Shown: positions 22,860 through 32,448 of the stretch, one piece after another
How positions within the stretch are numbered: position 1 is the stretch's first letter
Layout: each line of letters opens with the position of its first letter
Origin: Dromiciops gliroides
Lineage: Eukaryota; Chordata; Mammalia; Microbiotheria; Microbiotheriidae
NCBI RefSeq assembly: GCF_019393635.1
Contig: NC_057861.1
Span: forward strand, 76,205,327 to 76,269,326
Direction: 5' to 3'
DNA: 64,000 nt
The notes under the pieces: generated by a model
The model's input: only the letters and a program-made list of their open reading frames with translations
What the model was told of the DNA's origin: nothing
Database searches by the model: none
Position numbers and translations under genes: made by a program

Positions 22860-23510
22860 GGGAAGTACACCCACCAACCCCTGTAATCAAGACTCGAGGA
22901 GAAAGGAGGCCAAAGCACTGATTTTATTTCTTTTGAAAGAAAGGTGTACCACACTCACTGGGACAACCAGGAGGTATGACGCACTGAGATTAGGAAACCA
23001 AGCAGTTTTTATACTCTTTACAGACATCTAATTTGAGCAAAATGTGGTAATTGGGTTAATACTATATGTTCAGCAATAAATCTTTCTCCTGGGATGTTCA
23101 GCGATAAGTCTCTCTCCTGGGTCAGAGTGCCCCAACCTCAGGGGTTCAGCCATAGGTTACTTTGCAAAATTTCCTGTTTCAGCAACAATTTATCATATCT
23201 ACATAATGTCTCGGTGCAGACCCTATGAAGCAATTTTTAAGTTGATATGCCTATATTTAGAAAGGGGGGTAGAGAAATAGGGGGCTTTAAGGGGCTTTAA
23301 GACTTTGAGATCAGATCATTAGGCTGAAGGGGGGGGCACTTTCCATCTCAGTGGAGGGTCATATCCCTATGTCCCTCTCAATAGCCACTCTTTCCCTCAT
23401 GGACTCTGTGTTTGTGGGAGAGTGTACCCTCCTGGTTTCAGGGAAAATGCTTTCTCACTATTGTCATTGTTGTGTCATGGGAATAAATGCCTTTGCTAAA
23501 GAATTAACTA
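22860..23510. other. Unassigned stretch with tandem duplication, possibly ERV-derived
   Basis: Contains a 28-bp tandem pair (23066-23121) and a GGGGCTTTAA pair (about 23282-23302). AATAAATGCCTTTGC at 23482 resembles an LTR polyadenylation region, but LTR ends could not be fixed. Confidence 0.35.
23066..23121. repeat. 28-bp tandem duplication
   Basis: ATGTTCAGCRATAARTCTYT-CTCCTGGG occurs twice head to tail with three differences. Confidence 0.85.
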
Positions 23511-23614
23511 GTGCTCACTTTGGCAGCACATATATTAAAATAAGAATAATGGAGAGAAGGTTAGCATGGCCCCTATACAAGGATGACACAAATTCAGGAA
23601 GTGCTCCATATTTT
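23511..23614 (+). pseudogene. U6 snRNA pseudogene
   Basis: Nearly full-length match to vertebrate U6 from the GTGCTC start through GGCAGCACATATA, TTAGCATGGCCCCT, AAGGATGACAC and CCATATTTT. Differences include loss of the ACAGAGA box (here GGAGAGA), a two-base deletion in the ACACGCAAATTC region and several transitions. No U6-type PSE was recognised upstream, so a processed pseudogene is likely. Confidence 0.92.
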
Positions 23615-23769
23615 AACGTTCAAAATGGATAAATTAATTAAAAATTAAAAATTAAATTTAATTAACAAATTTTCAAAAAGATTAGTAAGATGAAAATAAA
23701 TAATTAACTAAGTCTGCTGGCTGATTGTTAAGCACATTGTCAGGGAAATGGAAAGGAAGGGAGTAAACA

Positions 23770-23850
23770 TTTATTAAGCACCTACTATGCATCAGGCGCT
23801 GTGTTAAGTGCTTTACAAATATTATCTCATTGCATAATATAGGGGAGCCA
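23770..23850 (-). mobile_element. MIR/Ther-type SINE, 3' part
   Basis: AACATTTATTAAGCACCTAC, TATGCATCAGGCGCTGTG and TTACAAATATTATCTCATT in reverse orientation. Confidence 0.75.
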
Positions 23851-23879
23851 CTCCTCTGGAGATCCAACCTGCCCACAGG

Positions 23880-24170
23880 TGATATGGTTTGGGCAAGTAA
23901 GCCCAGAAGGGCTGTTACACATGGGGCTCATCTGGGATCTATCTGGGTAACCTTTACATTTGTTGGCACCCACTGTAGAGATTCTCCACATGGTACTCTT
24001 CTTTTGGATGCCCTAGTTTGCAAGGATCTGCTAGAGGGAAAAAAATGGCATTTTTGTTCTTGTTCTAGACTGCTTGTGACCAGTCAATATCTTCAAGTGT
24101 GCCTTCTTTACAAGTCACACCAAGTTCCTTTGAGATAACTTTTGCATAGTTAAATGTATTGGTATATTAT
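23880..24170 (+). mobile_element. ERV fragment: LTR 3' end, primer-binding site and leader
   Basis: An LTR end (GGGCTGTTACACA, ends 23921) is followed directly by TGGGGCTCATCTGGGAT (23922-23938). This is close to the proline-tRNA primer-binding site of gammaretroviruses, with one G lost and one G to A. The leader to about 24170 is homologous to the minus-strand copy at 26790-27016. No open gag is left. The rest of the 5' LTR is not recognisable because a MIR piece (23770-23850) lies there. Confidence 0.65.
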
Positions 24171-24254
24171 TGCATATATTATGGGATCCAGTTTGCCAGT
24201 ACTGATGGGGTTGGGGCATGGAAAATGACAGAACAAAAATGGCTAATTTTTTTA

Positions 24255-24360
24255 CCCCAAGATAAGTAAGGAGAAGTTATGTTTGATAAATTCAAGTCAC
24301 CTGGTCCAGATGAACTACATTCTTGGGTACTGAAAGAACTGGCAGCTATGATTACCGAAA
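24255..24360 (+). mobile_element. CR1/L3-like LINE fragment
   Basis: Translation gives KFKSPGPDELHSWVLKELAA, the KSPGPDxxHxxxLKEL motif at the start of CR1-group reverse transcriptases. Very short and decayed. Confidence 0.5.
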
Positions 24361-24584
24361 GAACTAGTAGGCATCATTGTCAATGATATTTGAAATATTA
24401 TAGAAGTATATAGAATGTAATATATAGAAAAGAAACTGCAAGTCTGAAGAACAACCCTAGAAAAACAGCTTGAGTATAGTGCCATCTGATAAGCTAAATC
24501 AGATATTGTATGTGGAGCTAATTCAAACCCCTGAGCTAGATTTTTACCCATGTGACATAAATGTGTGCTAATACCCCAAGTGAA

Positions 24585-24837
24585 CTTCTTGCTGTTCAGT
24601 CATTTCAATCATGTCTGACCCTTCAAGACCCCCATTTGGGGATTTTCGTGGCAAAGATAGTGGAGTGGTTTGCCATTTCCTTCTCCAACTCATTTTACAG
24701 ATGAGGGAAACTGAAGCAAACAGGGTTAAGTGACTTGCCCAGGGTCACACAGCTAGTCAGTGTCTGGGGCTAGATCTGAACTTAGGTCTTTCTGACTCTA
24801 GGCCTGGTGCTCTACCCACTGTGCCACCTAGCTACCT
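24585..24837 (-). mobile_element. MAR1-type CORE-SINE
   Basis: Target duplication CTAATACYCCAAGTGAA at 24568-24584 and 24838-24854. Full module order, from the 3' GTCATTTCAATCATGTCTGA to the tRNA-like head. Confidence 0.92.
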
Positions 24838-24959
24838 CTAATACTCCAAGTGAATTCCATCCCCAAACAGATATTTATTGTTCCTATGTACTGGCAATAT
24901 GTCTAGGTCACATGTAGAGTATTAACAAAACCATAGTAGCACTTTCTCCATCTTCAAAT

Positions 24960-25450
24960 AAATTTCTATATATTTAGCTCATCTTTTTATTCTGCACATC
25001 TTGTATTTCCCCAGTAGAATTTAAATTCCTTGTGGTCAAGGACTGGTCCAATTTTGTATTTGTTTCCCAGCAACTAGCATGATGCCTGGTAATTAGTAGA
25101 GATAATGTTTGCTGAACTGATTGCTACTCTTCTTCTTTTTTTTTTTTGCAGGGCAATGAGGGTTAAGTGACTTGCCCAGGGTCACACAGCTAGTTAAGTG
25201 TCAAGTGTCTGAGGTCAAATTTGAACTCAGGTCCTCTTGAATCCAGGGCTGGTGCTTTATCCACTGTGCCACTTAGCTGCTCCTGAATGCTACTTTTCTG
25301 CTGAAAAGTCTTTAGTGATTCCCCATTGCCTCTAGGATGAAGATGAAACTCCTCAGCCTGGACCTGCATAATGTGACTCCAGCTTCCATTCCAGACTTAT
25401 TTTACATTTACTCCTTTCACCCACTCTCACTCCAGCTTACTGGCTCTTTT
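24960..25450 (+). mobile_element. L2-type 3' pieces around a WSINE
   Basis: 24980-25125 resembles an L2/MIR 3' tail (TTCCTTGTGGTCAAGGACTG, GATGCCTGGTAATTAGTAG). 25284-25450 resembles the L2 3' region (TGCCTCTAGGATGAAGATG, ACTCCTTTCACCCACTCTC). Confidence 0.5.
25135..25283 (-). mobile_element. WSINE1-type SINE
   Basis: Full-length with T13 start. TGCTACTCTTCT and TGCTACTTTTCT flank it. Confidence 0.94.
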
Positions 25451-26106
25451 TCAGACTCTTCAGGAAAGTGCCAGGTTTCCATGGTAAAAGTGGGCAAAGG
25501 TCTGTAACCCTCAGGGGAGGCGAGGACACAGTTATACTGGAAGAAAGAAGAGAAATGGATGACCTATGAGCACAGTTACGATAGGAGAACTATGGGACTA
25601 TGGAGAATAGTCAGGGCCTTAATGGAAGAATCAAACCCAGGAAAACACAAGCTTGGCTCACTCTGGAATATCTCTTTGTGTATGAGCAACAGAAGCAAGG
25701 CAATAATAGAGCCCCATCGGCTACCCAGACTCAAAGGGATTATAAAAAACCTGATGAGAAAGGGAACCTTTGCTGGTAAGACCCTAAAGGGTAAGGTTAT
25801 CTAGAAGATCTTCTACTACTTAAATGTCCTTAGGGCCATTACTAGACAGTCCTGACCTTGGACATGTGAGAAGTCATACATAGGAAGCCATGAAGGAAGA
25901 ACTTAGTGCAGGAGAAAAAAGTTAGCAACAAAGGCAAAAAGTAATATAATGTCTCCTTTAAAAAGAGACCAAATATTGAGGAGAATGAAGACTAGAATTC
26001 TCAGACTTTTATTCCTTCCTTTGGAAGAACCAAATCCAGGCTTGGTACTTTATCTACTGTACCACCTAGTTGCACATAGGCAAACCCTAAGGGCTCCTCA
26101 AAAATT
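25451..26106. other. Unassigned stretch
   Basis: An 81-codon + frame (25559-25804) has no known motif. A degraded SINE head (TTTATCTACTGTACCACC, near 26048) precedes the LTR. Confidence 0.35.
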
Positions 26107-27019
26107 TGTGTAGCACCCACACTGGGCTCATTCCCCCAGCTACCTCTCATAGGCAGGTTTTAGGGTCCCTAAAAGGCCACTGACAACTTTTCTCTTCGGG
26201 ATTCTAGGGGTAAGCATAAGAGGTGTGGAGTGGTTCACGAGTCCCTATCTGGTATATTCCCCACTATCCATCAATGAGCAGGAACTCTATCAGATTTTAG
26301 AAAAGGGATTTATTTACTGAGAAAATAACAGTATTTACAAACAAACAAAAATTTTCTCCACCTTGTAGGGTACTCTCCCCTTTCTCCCACAAGATTCTTA
26401 GGGAGAGAGGACTTATACAATGGTTGTGAATCACATACATGTGCCGAAAACATATGTGGCCAAGGAGTACCTCCCAACTCCCTGAAACAACCTAGGTCAC
26501 CCCAAAATTTCTCTAAAGATCCCTGAAACATTTAGGGAATTCCAAATGGAGGAGCAAAGTCATTCCTTGTTAGGACAAGCAGGTGCTTTTTGAAAAGGAA
26601 GAAAGCAAAGCACTCAGGATTTACTACTTGGGGGTTTTAGGCCAACAAGTGAGTCTATAGGTAGGTCCATAATGATCTCATGCAGCAAGCAGTATAGGTC
26701 TGATGAAAAAAGGAAAACAAAACATTTATGGCTATCATAGTGTGCTCTAGGCAATCTGCTAGGCACTAAGTGATCTTGCATGAATGAGAACAAGAATGAT
26801 AGAAGTACATAAATATTCAAACAAGCAAAAGTTTTCTTAAAAGAACTGGTTTGACTTACAAAGAGAACACGGAGTAAAACAGAAATGCTCATTTTTTTCT
26901 GTTGTAGAGCTCTAAATTTAAGGTGTCCCATAATGGAAATCCCAGGTAAAGAATCTCTCCAGTGGGTCCTTGCAAATACAAAGGACCCCCAAATTATCCC
27001 AGATGAAACCTCAATGTAT
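26107..27019 (-). mobile_element. Deleted ERV: leader joined to 3' LTR
   Basis: On the minus strand, a leader homologous to 23922-24170 runs from about 27016 to 26790, starting at a TTTCATCTGGGAT remnant of the primer-binding site. An unassigned 250-bp stretch follows. Then comes an LTR from about 26530 (TGTTTCAGGG) to 26107 (GGGTGCTACACA) with CAGTAAATAAATCCC as polyadenylation region. The LTR end resembles that at 23890-23921, so both belong to one family. A 182-codon open frame over the leader is chance, not a protein. Confidence 0.55.
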
Positions 27020-27109
27020 ACCCTCCTCCCCTCTGCCCTCACTCCCTCAATGCCCACTTGTGTTGGGTAGGTTGGGTCCCTAGAGTGCTTAGAAAACAAC
27101 TCATTTGGA

Positions 27110-27200
27110 AAGAGATTTATAGGATCAGAGACTTTAGAGTTATAAAGAACCTTAGTGGTCATCTAGTCCATCAGCCTGAGGCCCAGAAGGTTTAAATGGG
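27110..27200 (-). mobile_element. MIR3/L3-like fragment
   Basis: AGGATCAGAGACTTTAGAG, CTTAGTGGTCATCTAGTCCA and GAGGCCCAGAAGG match the antisense 3' end of MIR3/L3-type repeats. Confidence 0.55.
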
Positions 27201-27257
27201 TTCCCAGAAATGGCATTTAATTAAATGGCAATCTAAATGGCATTCAAAAATTTAAAC

Positions 27258-27407
27258 CGGGGGCAGCTAGGTGGTACAGTGGATAAAGCACTGGCCCTGA
27301 ATTCAGGAGGACCTGAGTTCAAATGCAATCTCAGACACTTGACATAAACTAGCTGTATGACCCTGGGCAAGTCACTTAACCTGCACTTCCCCCTCCCCCC
27401 CAAAAAA
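27258..27407 (+). mobile_element. WSINE1-type SINE
   Basis: Full-length. The tail region has a C run before the A run. TTTAAAC lies on each side. Confidence 0.93.
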
Positions 27408-27474
27408 TCTTTTTAAACAGCATCAATACTGAGACCCAGAGGATTTAAATGCCTTGGCTAGGCAAGGTTTCCTA

Positions 27475-27745
27475 ATCAACTAGGTGGCACAGTGGATAGA
27501 AGCCTGGACCTGGAGTCAGAAAGACCTAAGTTCAAATCCAACCTCAGATAATTCCTGGTTTTTACCCAGGCAAGTTATGTAAACTCTATTTACCTCAGTT
27601 ATAAAATGGGGGTAATGATAACATCTACCTCTCAGGGTTGTGAGGTTCAAATGAAATAATATTTACAAAGCACTTAGCACAATGCCTGGTATATAGTAGG
27701 TGCTTAATAAATGCTTGTTCCCTTCCTCCCTCCCTTCCTTCTTTC
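27475..27745 (+). mobile_element. MIR/Ther-type CORE-SINE, near full length
   Basis: tRNA-like head CTAGGTGGCACAGTGGATAG, CORE, GTTGTGAGGTTCAAATGA, CACTTAGCACAATGCCTGG, GTGCTTAATAAATGCTTG and a CCTTCC tail. Confidence 0.88.
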
Positions 27746-27818
27746 CTTAGTGTCATGAGGGAAATTGGTGATGGGGGTAGTTCTTAGGTATTCTCTTTTA
27801 AAGAATTATACCCTCTCA

Positions 27819-29176
27819 TAGAGAATATTATGAAATGCAAAATGGATGATTTTGATTACATTAAATTAAAAAGGTTTTGTACAAACAGAAGCAATGCAGC
27901 CAGAATTAGAAGGGAAGCAGAAAGCTTCCAGCCAGTATTTCTGATAAAGGCCTTATTTATTTTTTTTTGGGGGTGAGGCAATGGGGGTTAAGTGACTTGC
28001 CCAGGGTTATACAGCTAGTAAGTGTTAAGTGTCTGAGGCCAGATTTGAACTCAGGTCCTCCTGACTCCAGGGCCGGTGCTCTATCCACTGTGCCACCCAG
28101 CTGCCCCAAGGCCTCATTTCTAAAATATATAGAGAACTAAATCAAATGTATAAGAATGCAAGTCATTTCCCAATTGAGAAAGTCAAAGGATATGAACAGA
28201 CAGTTTTCAGATGTAGAAATCAAAGCTATCTATTGCCATATGAAAAAATGCTCTAAATCACTATTGAATAGATACATACAAATTAAAACAACTCTGAGGT
28301 ACCACCTCATACCTACTCGATTGGCTAATGTGACAAAAAAGGAAAATAATAAATGCTGGAGAAGCTGTGGGAAAATTGGAACACTAATGCATTGTTGGTG
28401 GAGTTGTGAACTGATCCAACCATTGTGAAGAACAATTTGAAACTATGCCCAAAGGGCTATGGGACTTTGCATACCCTTTGACTTAGTAATACCACTACTA
28501 GGTCTGTATCCCAAAGAGATCATAAAAAAGGGAAAAGCACCCATGTATACAAAAATATTTGCAGCTCTCTTTGTGGTGGCAAAGAATTGGAAATTGAGGG
28601 AATGCCCTTCAATTGGGGAATGGCTGAACGTGTTGTGGTATATGAATGTAATGGAATACTATTGTTCTGTGAGAAATGATGAGCAGGCAGATTTCAGAAA
28701 AACCTGGAAAGACTTAAAGTGGACTGATGCTGAGTGAAGTAAGCAGAACCAGTAAAACATTGTATATAGTAGCAGCAACATTGTGTGATGATCAACTGTG
28801 ATAGACTTAATAACTCTTTTCAGCAATAAAATGATCCAAGACAATGCCAAAAGACTCATGATGGAAAATGTTCTCCACATCCAGAAAAAAGAATTGTAGA
28901 TTCTGAATGCAGATTTAACCATACTGTTTCTACTTTTTTGGGGGGGAGGTTTTTCCCTTTTCTTCTGATTCTTCTTTCACTATATGACTAATGCAGAAAT
29001 ATGTTTAATGTGATTGTACATATATAACCTATATCAGATTGCTTTCTGTCTTGGGGAGGGGAGAGGGAAGGAAGGGAGGGAGAAAAATTTGGAACTAAAA
29101 ATCCTGTGAAAACAAATGTTGAAAACTATCTTTACATGTAGCTGGAAAATAATAAAATACTTTTTTGATTAAAAAA
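27819..29176 (+). mobile_element. 5'-truncated L1 (ORF2 3' end plus 3' UTR) with a WSINE inside
   Basis: Encodes the L1 ORF2 C-terminus (IQIKTTLRYHLIPTRLA, GTLMHCWWSCELIQPL, then a WNVMEYYC-type end) with frame breaks, followed by a marsupial L1 3' UTR with G-rich tract and A-rich tail. Target duplication AAAGAATTAYACYYTCTCA lies at 27800-27818 and 29177-29195 (two or three mismatches), splitting an LTR. Confidence 0.9.
27960..28106 (-). mobile_element. WSINE1-type SINE inside L1
   Basis: Full-length. AAGGCCTTATTT before and AAGGCCTCATTT after give a target duplication, so it landed after the L1 did. Confidence 0.95.
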
Positions 29177-29589
29177 AAAGAATTACACTTTCTCACAAAC
29201 AAATCCAATTAGAATAAAATAATCTTTTGTTTAGGCTCTAGAGAAGGGTACCAAGAGAGAAGTCATGGACTTTTCTCAAGGGGAAGTGGTTCAGGGACAT
29301 GATTCTCTGAGATACCTATCTCCTGGAACAGAACAAAGGCAAACATTTTTATAGATGGTAGATGGGGTGGACAGATGGTGTGACCCACCTGACAATGGAA
29401 AGTTCCTTTTGGGGGTGGGGAAAGGCTTGAATGAGAGGTGGTGGTAGTCCGGACTTCTGGAGTTATCTCTGTCCCCTGGTGCCAATCAGGCAGCATCCCT
29501 GCCTGATAGACTTATCTCTCTTACATCTCAAGGTGTGTTCTCCTTTAGCTAGTAGGCCAGTTTAAACTTTAATATTCCCAAATTCCTTG

Positions 29590-29686
29590 ATATGTCCCAA
29601 CCCCATATCATTTAGGTTCACACAGGTACCAAGTCACAGAAGCGGAATTTGAACGCAGGTTGTCTAACTCCACATCCAGCATTCTT
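29590..29686 (-). mobile_element. MIR fragment
   Basis: GGTTCACACAGGTACCAAGT, CAGAAGCGGAATTTGAACGC and AACTCCACATCCAGCATTC in reverse orientation. Confidence 0.65.
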
Positions 29687-29852
29687 TTTTCTTTTCTTTT
29701 TTTTTTTAGTGAGGCAATTGGGGTTAAGTGACTTGCCCAGGGTCACACAGCTAGTAAGTGTTATGTGTCTGAGACCGGATTTGAACTCAGGTCCTCCTGA
29801 CTCCAGGGCTGGTGCTCCATCTACTGTGCCACCTAGTTGCCCCCCCCCCCCC
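29687..29852 (-). mobile_element. WSINE1-type SINE
   Basis: Full-length. The tRNA-side end runs into a C12 tract. Confidence 0.94.
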
Positions 29853-30160
29853 GGTATTCTTTTTATCGACATTGCTCAATCTCTCCAGTCAGAAGAGACA
29901 GATGAGATTGAGGCAAAGAGATCTCAGGTCCATTGAAATACCAAGAAATTTCAAGGAAAAAAAATCTGATCACTGTATTTCAGGAAATTCCCCAAGAAAG
30001 GGTTGGATTAATTATTTTTTTTAAAAAAAAACAAGCTCCACCATTGCAAAGAAAAAGAATTCATGGACTAGACAAGGAGAAGCTCCAACTTTCTCATATT
30101 ATCATTAAACATGACAATGACAAGAAAAAAAACATTTCAGCTTCAAAATGAAATAACCGG
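29853..30160. other. Unassigned stretch
   Basis: A-rich. The open + frames here are short and overlap the SINE. No repeat family recognised. Confidence 0.35.
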
Positions 30161-30481
30161 TCAGACCACATCACTCTTTATAAAATCTTGTTGACTCTAG
30201 GGTAAAATAAAACCTTTCATCTTAGGATACAAAGACCTTTGTGATCTGGCTCCAACCTAATTTTCTATGTTTGGTTCATATTACTACCCTTCACACACCT
30301 GTCTTTTGGTCAAACTAACCTATGTGCAATTCCCTAAACATGGCATTCCATCTTTTGGGCTTTTGAAGTAGCTCATTCCCTCTGCCTGGTGTAAAGGGGG
30401 TGGGAGGTTACCTGGAATGTACTCTTTCCTTACCTCTGCCTCATAGAAAGGATCCTTAACTTTCTTTAAAATTCAGCTGCT
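30160..30481 (+). mobile_element. L2 LINE 3' end
   Basis: GGTCAGACCACATCACTC, GATCTGGCTCCAACCTAATT, GTGCAATTCCCTAAACATGG, then GGAATGTACTCTTTCCTTAC. The last 85 bp is duplicated at 31646-31730. Confidence 0.75.
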
Positions 30482-30631
30482 GGGGGACAGCTAGGTGGCA
30501 CAGTGGATAAAGCACTGGCCCTGGATTCAGGAGAACCTGAGTTAAAATCTGACCTCAGACACTTGACACTTACTAGCTGTGTGACCCTGGGCAAGTCACT
30601 TAACCCTCATTGCCCCTCAAAAACAAAAACA
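30482..30631 (+). mobile_element. WSINE1-type SINE at the L2 3' end
   Basis: Exact target duplication AAAATTCAGCTGCT at 30468-30481 and 30632-30645. Confidence 0.96.
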
Positions 30632-30645
30632 AAAATTCAGCTGCT

Positions 30646-31043
30646 ACAACAAGCTATTTCTGACTTCCCCTAACTACTTATAGGGTCTACCCCAAGAGGA
30701 GTGAGAGAAGAAAACACTTAATAGCTAGGGGAAGTCAGAAATGGGAAGAGAGAGGCACAGAAGGTGAGTGAAGTTACACTGAGTTATTGTCTCTTCCTGC
30801 TAAGTGGTCAATAAGGGATTGCTTTGTCACCTCAAAGGGCAAGTCCTTTAGAACTGAGACATATATGTCTGTGGAGTCCCTCTGCTAAAGTTTCCAGGGG
30901 GGGCGGTGTCCAGTGCATGCTACCTGAAATGACCTCTAAAGACTCATTCCCCACAGCATGAGCTCCCTTGGATTGCAACCTTCAAGTAAACTCCCACTAC
31001 ACATAAACAGAATAAAAAATGGGAAAACAAATGGTGCATAATT
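30646..31043. other. Unassigned stretch
   Basis: Nothing recognised after the L2 and SINE; no open frame of note. Confidence 0.35.
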
Positions 31044-31194
31044 TTTTTAAAAAAAATGTTTAAGTGAGGCAATTGGGGTTAAGTGACTTGCCCAGGGTCA
31101 CACAGCTAGTGTTAAGTGTCTGAGGCAGGATTTGAACTCAGGTACTCCTGACTCCAGGGCCGGTGCTCTATCCACTGCACCACCTAGCCACCCC
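31044..31194 (-). mobile_element. WSINE1-type SINE
   Basis: GTGCATAATT on both sides (31033-31042 and 31195-31204). A deletion after the CTAGT of the CORE is shared with several other copies. Confidence 0.94.
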
Positions 31195-31269
31195 AGTGCA
31201 TAATTAATATAAGTGCATTGGACCTATACAGTATAAACAAATTCTTAACAATGAAAATGGAGAAGTGGA

Positions 31270-31400
31270 CATTAACAACAAATGAATGAAGAAACATTAA
31301 ATGCTTACTATGTGCCAAATTTACTAAGTCTTAGGAATACAAATACAAAAGTAAGATAGTTCTGCATACAATGAGCTTGAGTCTTGTTGGAAGGGAAAGA
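31270..31400 (-). mobile_element. MIR-related fragment
   Basis: AATGCTTACTATGTGCCAAA followed by a GGAATACAAATACAAAAGTA and GAGCTTGAGTCTTG sequence, a common antisense pattern of old CORE-SINE/LINE 3' ends. Confidence 0.45.
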
Positions 31401-31645
31401 CAACACCTAGAAGGAAGTGGTGGCCAGGGAGGGGTGTCTGGGAAGTCCCAGGGATGGTAAATGGAGCCACAGGAGAGTTGATTGATACATCCTTTCCCAT
31501 AGCAGTGTTAACATTGACATGACTACAGTTTCCAGAACAAGATTTAGAAATAGGAAGTGTGAATAGCAGGGGGTGGGGGTGGACAATATTGAATGTGTGT
31601 GTGTCACAACAGGGCAGATGATAAGATGACCAGGTTGGACGGCTA

Positions 31646-31904
31646 GATGGGAGGTTACCTGGAATGTACTCTTTCCTCACCTCTGCCTCATAGAATCAAT
31701 CCTTAACTTTCTTAAAAGTTCAGCTGCTATGGGGCAGCTAGGTTGCGTAGTGCATAGAGCACAGGCCTTTGAAGTCAGGAGGATCTGAGTTCAAATCCAG
31801 TCTCAGACACTTGACACTAACTGTGTGACCCTGGGCAAGTCCCTTAACTCTCATTATCCCACCAAAAAGAAAGAAAGAAATTTTAAAATTGATGTCAAAA
31901 TTTG

Positions 31905-31945
<41 letters not shown>

Positions 31946-31980
31946 TGGAAAATAAAATTCTAAACAAGTAAAAAAAGAAT
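31646..31980 (+). mobile_element. L2 3' end, WSINE and L1 tail (31646-31730, 31731-31880, 31885-31980)
   Basis: 31646-31730 duplicates 30397-30481 (GGGAGGTTACCTGGAATGTA and on to CAGCTGCT). A WSINE starts at the same junction base but carries different diagnostic bases (ATAGAGC...GAAGTCAGG). After it comes an L1 3' tail with a (TA)17 run (31909-31943). Confidence 0.7.
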
Positions 31981-31986
31981 AGAAAC

Positions 31987-32448
31987 TGTTACAGGGAAAA
32001 GTTGGGGGTCCATAGGTATTCATCAGTAAAGAATTACACTCGCACACAGTCCAATTAGAATTAAAGTGGTCTTTTATATGGTGCTAGAGAAAGTGACCAA
32101 GGGGTAAGTCAAAGACTTCACCCCTGAGGAGGAGTGCTCAGAAATATCTTCCTCCCAGAAGAAAAGGCAGGCAAAAGCTTTTATAGAGGATAGATGGGGT
32201 GTCCATCTAAAAATGGAAAGTTCCTTTTTGGAGTGGGGTGGAGAAAGTCTGGATGCTTGTCATATTCCTGAGAGTCAAGGGGGATTTTTTTTTAAATGAT
32301 GCTCCTGACCTTTGGGGGTTCTCTCTATCTCCTAGCTCCTTTCAGGCATACCATGCATAATTTACTTTCCTGCTATAGAATTTTATTTCACCTTTACTTC
32401 TTAAGTATGTCCATCCTGATATCTAGTTGGTCAATCTAAACTTTAACA
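31987..32448 (-). mobile_element. LTR-like repeat (copy 2 of a pair)
   Basis: On the minus strand it starts TGTTAAAGTTTAGATTG and ends CCCTGTAACA, giving TGTTA/TAACA ends, with a TTTAATTCTAATTGG region near the 3' side. A purine-rich GGAGGAATAAAGGGA just upstream (minus strand) could be a polypurine tract, which would make this a 3' LTR. It is homologous to 27751-29574. Confidence 0.5.

Larger units (their letters stand above)
27751..29574 (-). mobile_element. LTR-like repeat split by an L1 (copy 1 of a pair)
   Basis: The two halves, 27751-27818 and 29177-29574, together match the repeat at 31987-32448 in order and orientation. Both share the GGTATTC...AAAGAATTA start, GATGGGGTG, GGAAAGTTCCTTTT and the TAAACTTTAA end. 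The break is an L1 insertion with its own target duplication. On the minus strand the ends resemble TG...CA LTR ends, but no clean duplication for the LTR itself was seen. Confidence 0.55.

Noticed and set aside
23511..23614. U6 as a working snRNA gene
   Set aside because: The ACAGAGA box is altered, two bases are missing in a conserved segment, and no upstream PSE was seen.
24181..24230. ATGGGATCC after the ERV leader as a gag start
   Set aside because: The frame closes within about 16 codons and no gag motif follows.
26614..27162. 182-codon minus-strand open frame
   Set aside because: It covers an ERV leader homologous to 23922-24170, where the frame is not kept; no protein motif.
28156..28737. 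Two adjacent + frames of about 90 codons
   Set aside because: Both are pieces of L1 ORF2 separated by frame damage.
30482..30631. SINE heads as tRNA genes
   Set aside because: They keep A-box- and B-box-like words (GTGGCACAGTGG, GTTCAAATCC) but lack a cloverleaf and recur dozens of times as SINEs.
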